DNA of 64,000 bases from Bermanella sp036960565 (GTDB lineage Bacteria > Pseudomonadota > Gammaproteobacteria > Pseudomonadales > Oceanobacteraceae): contig JBALXQ010000018.1 in the NCBI GenBank assembly GCA_036960565.1, forward strand, positions 30,220 through 94,219, given 5' to 3'. The position numbers and the translations under genes are program-made. Below the pieces are notes generated by a model. That model was not told where the DNA came from and made no database searches. It was given only the letters and a program-made list of their open reading frames with translations. Shown here piece by piece: positions 62,337 to 64,000 of the stretch (position 1 is its first letter; each line of letters opens with the position of its first letter).

Positions 62337-62563
62337 GCGTTTACAGATACTAACTTCTCTATTCAAGCTACCTCTGGCCAGTTAGTGGCTACCCCTCCCC
62401 CTTGTTCTAATTTAGGTCAACAAGCCTCCGTTCTTGGCTTAAATTACCATCATTGTGGAAAAGTCAGTCAAATTTAAGTTTATTGCTAGCTGTCAAGAGC
62501 CCTTTTGGGTGAATTGGCGGCTATTTGCAGTTATCTCCCTATACCTAGGTTCCAAATCAATTT

Positions 62564-62632
62564 TGCACTAAATAGGCGTGTTTGATGATGTGTTTTAAAT
62601 TGCACTACTTGTACATATTGCACTAGAGTGTA
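62564..62632. promoter_or_regulatory. Three TGCACTA half-sites and a full operator before the last VOC gene
   Basis: TGCACTA occurs at 62564, 62601 and 62619. The last belongs to TGCACTAGAGTGTA (62619-62632), which matches TGCACTATAGTGTA at 13 of 14 positions. They lie in the 588-base gene-free stretch between MDR and VOC. With the separate terminator, they show that the last VOC has its own promoter, likely under the same TetR control as the double-GST operons. Confidence 0.65.
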
Positions 62633-62813
62633 TGCATGGTGTTTTGAAGCACTCATAATCTACAAGGGCGCAGTTTGGTGCTGAGCACCTTAGGTAATGA
62701 GTGAAAAAGATAAGCCGCAACTATCTAGAGCTGTTTTTAAATTTAGTGACGATTTATTAAATTAACTTCAGATATAAAAAATAACAATTATCTCAAGTGG
62801 GAAGGGGAATAAC

Positions 62814-63941
62814 ATGAGTCTGGATTATGCTGGCGTTGATGCCGCGATAATGAATGAAGAAACGCCTCCGGGCAGCAAACCTATTTTGCGTCCTGACCCC
62901 ATCATTAAAGTAGATCAATTAACGTATTTAATTTGGGACGTAAGCGACCTAGATAAACAGGAATCGTTTTTACACGACTTTGGTATGGTGACTCATCAAA
63001 AGGGTTACGACAGTTTATTTATGCGTGGTTATGACAGTGCTCCTTATATTTATTTAGGGCGAAAGGCTAAGAAAAGTGCGTTTAAAGGTTTAGGTTTAAG
63101 CGTTAACTCTCGCCAAGAGCTTGTGACATTAGCGCAAAAAACCAATAACAAAATTGTTGCCATCGATCGCCCTGGTGGCGGTGAGATGGTTTGCCTTACC
63201 GATCCAAACGGCATTGAAGTTCAGGTTTGCTTTGGCATCGAGCAACTTGAACCACTTGATACACGTCGTGAGATTTTACCGGCCAATGCCCCTGAAAATC
63301 GCCCTAGAGTTAATGCCGGCCAGCGTACCCCCATGATGCCTTCGCCTATATTTAAATTGGGCCACTGTGTACTGGGCAGCAATAAACTGGATGAAACCGT
63401 GCAATGGTACATGCTTCACTTGGGTTTACTGGCAACCGATGCCTTGTGTATTTCAGACGGATCCCCTGCCATTGTTTTTCTACGACCCAATCGTGGTAGT
63501 GAGCTTTCAGATCATCACACCATCGTTATTGGCAAGGGCGGCTCAGCAGGTTACCAGCACAGTGCCTATGAAGTATTGGATGTGGATTCCGTGGCACAGG
63601 GCCAGCAATATTTGAAAATGAAAAAACGTGAACATGTTTGGGGGATTGGCCGACACATATTAGGCAGCCAAATTTTTGATTACTGGCACGATGTAAATGG
63701 CTTTGAATTTGAGCATTACGCCGACGGCGATGTGTTTACCGATGAAAAACAAACTGATTATTACCCACTAGACTCAGGCAATGTATATGCTTGGGGTGAT
63801 GATATTCCCCCTTCGTTTTTTGCTTTAAATAGAAAGCAAATTTGGCATGTGGTGCAAGGCTTGGTTAAAGGCGATATGACCTTGCCATGGCTTAAACAGG
63901 CTAAAAAGGCAATTTCTCGCCCAGCCAGACCTTGGTTATAA
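62814..63941 (+). CDS. Two-domain VOC protein, putative type I extradiol dioxygenase (right copy)
   Basis: A 375-residue protein colinear with that at 54795, sharing TPPGS, LIWDVSDLDKQESFLHDFGM, IEVQVCFGIEQL and a C-terminus ending KQAKKAISRPARPWL. The metal-site residues are kept at the same positions: His in KLGHCVLG, His in GYQHSAYEV and Glu in GFEFEHYADGD. Differences concentrate in the first domain and around residues 185-225. AGTGGGAAGGGG precedes the ATG. It has its own promoter region with the shared operator and is separated from the main operon by a terminator. The family in this window now numbers three. It presumably cleaves a related ring of the same compound or a different congener. 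Confidence 0.85.
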   Translation: MSLDYAGVDAAIMNEETPPGSKPILRPDPIIKVDQLTYLIWDVSDLDKQESFLHDFGMVTHQKGYDSLFMRGYDSAPYIYLGRKAKKSAFKGLGLSVNSRQELVTLAQKTNNKIVAIDRPGGGEMVCLTDPNGIEVQVCFGIEQLEPLDTRREILPANAPENRPRVNAGQRTPMMPSPIFKLGHCVLGSNKLDETVQWYMLHLGLLATDALCISDGSPAIVFLRPNRGSELSDHHTIVIGKGGSAGYQHSAYEVLDVDSVAQGQQYLKMKKREHVWGIGRHILGSQIFDYWHDVNGFEFEHYADGDVFTDEKQTDYYPLDSGNVYAWGDDIPPSFFALNRKQIWHVVQGLVKGDMTLPWLKQAKKAISRPARPWL

Positions 63942-64000
63942 AAGTTAAAAATAGCCAAATAAAAGTAATCTATTTAATAATGAATTTATTGAACAAACCT

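Overview
The window looks like chromosome of a free-living, probably marine, Gammaproteobacterium. This is inferred from gene content: paired DUF1329/DUF1302 outer-membrane genes, an orphan PilY1, a cus copper-efflux operon, a bufferin (DUF2282/DUF692/DUF2063) operon and a DUF4105 protein. There are no rRNA genes, convincing tRNA genes, insertion sequences, phage genes or CRISPR arrays. The genus cannot be named from the sequence alone.

Region 1 (1-13040) is a catabolic and uptake region. A minus-strand operon encodes a tandem double-domain glutathione S-transferase, a sulfatase and a VOC/extradiol-dioxygenase-like protein cut by the window edge. It is divergent from a TetR gene, with palindromic operators between them. 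Next come an acyl-CoA ligase, a DUF1329/DUF1302 pair with a divergent LysR gene, a BASS-family transporter, and a flavodoxin-like gene whose 5' leader is a copy of the LysR leader.

Region 2 (13040-47470) is mixed housekeeping and envelope functions: two solitary periplasmic solute-binding proteins, PilY1 with a small secreted partner, a G3E GTPase, the copper operon (Cys/Met-rich protein, CusB-CusF fusion, CusA), an NCS2 purine permease divergent from apt, a DUF4105 envelope protein, DUF3015, a LysR-FMN reductase-cytochrome b561 locus with a 24-bp perfect palindrome, a binding protein overlapping a hybrid histidine kinase, the bufferin operon with its own ECF sigma/anti-sigma pair, a 137-bp tandem repeat, a lipoprotein cytochrome c, two Tat-exported enzymes and a thioesterase.

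Region 3 (47670-64000) is a second, larger version of region 1. It has DUF1329 and DUF1302 with a divergent LysR gene, then TetR divergent from a double GST, followed by a VOC dioxygenase, a fumarylacetoacetate-hydrolase-family enzyme, an MhpA-type flavin hydroxylase, an SDR, a long GST with a charged tail, an enone-reductase-type MDR and, after a terminator, another VOC dioxygenase. The content suggests a pathway of ring hydroxylation, extradiol cleavage, GST-assisted isomerisation or thiolysis, FAH-type C-C hydrolysis and side-chain reduction. DUF1302/DUF1329 would handle outer-membrane passage of a hydrophobic substrate; the sulfatase and acyl-CoA ligase in region 1 suggest sulfated and carboxylated relatives. 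The substrate is unknown.

The main discovery candidate is this duplicated, co-regulated island: three VOC paralogues, two double GSTs, two TetRs, two LysRs and two DUF1329/DUF1302 pairs, linked by a shared operator resembling TGCACTATAGTGTA. Every function is assigned by reading motifs and comparing paralogues within the window; no database search was run.
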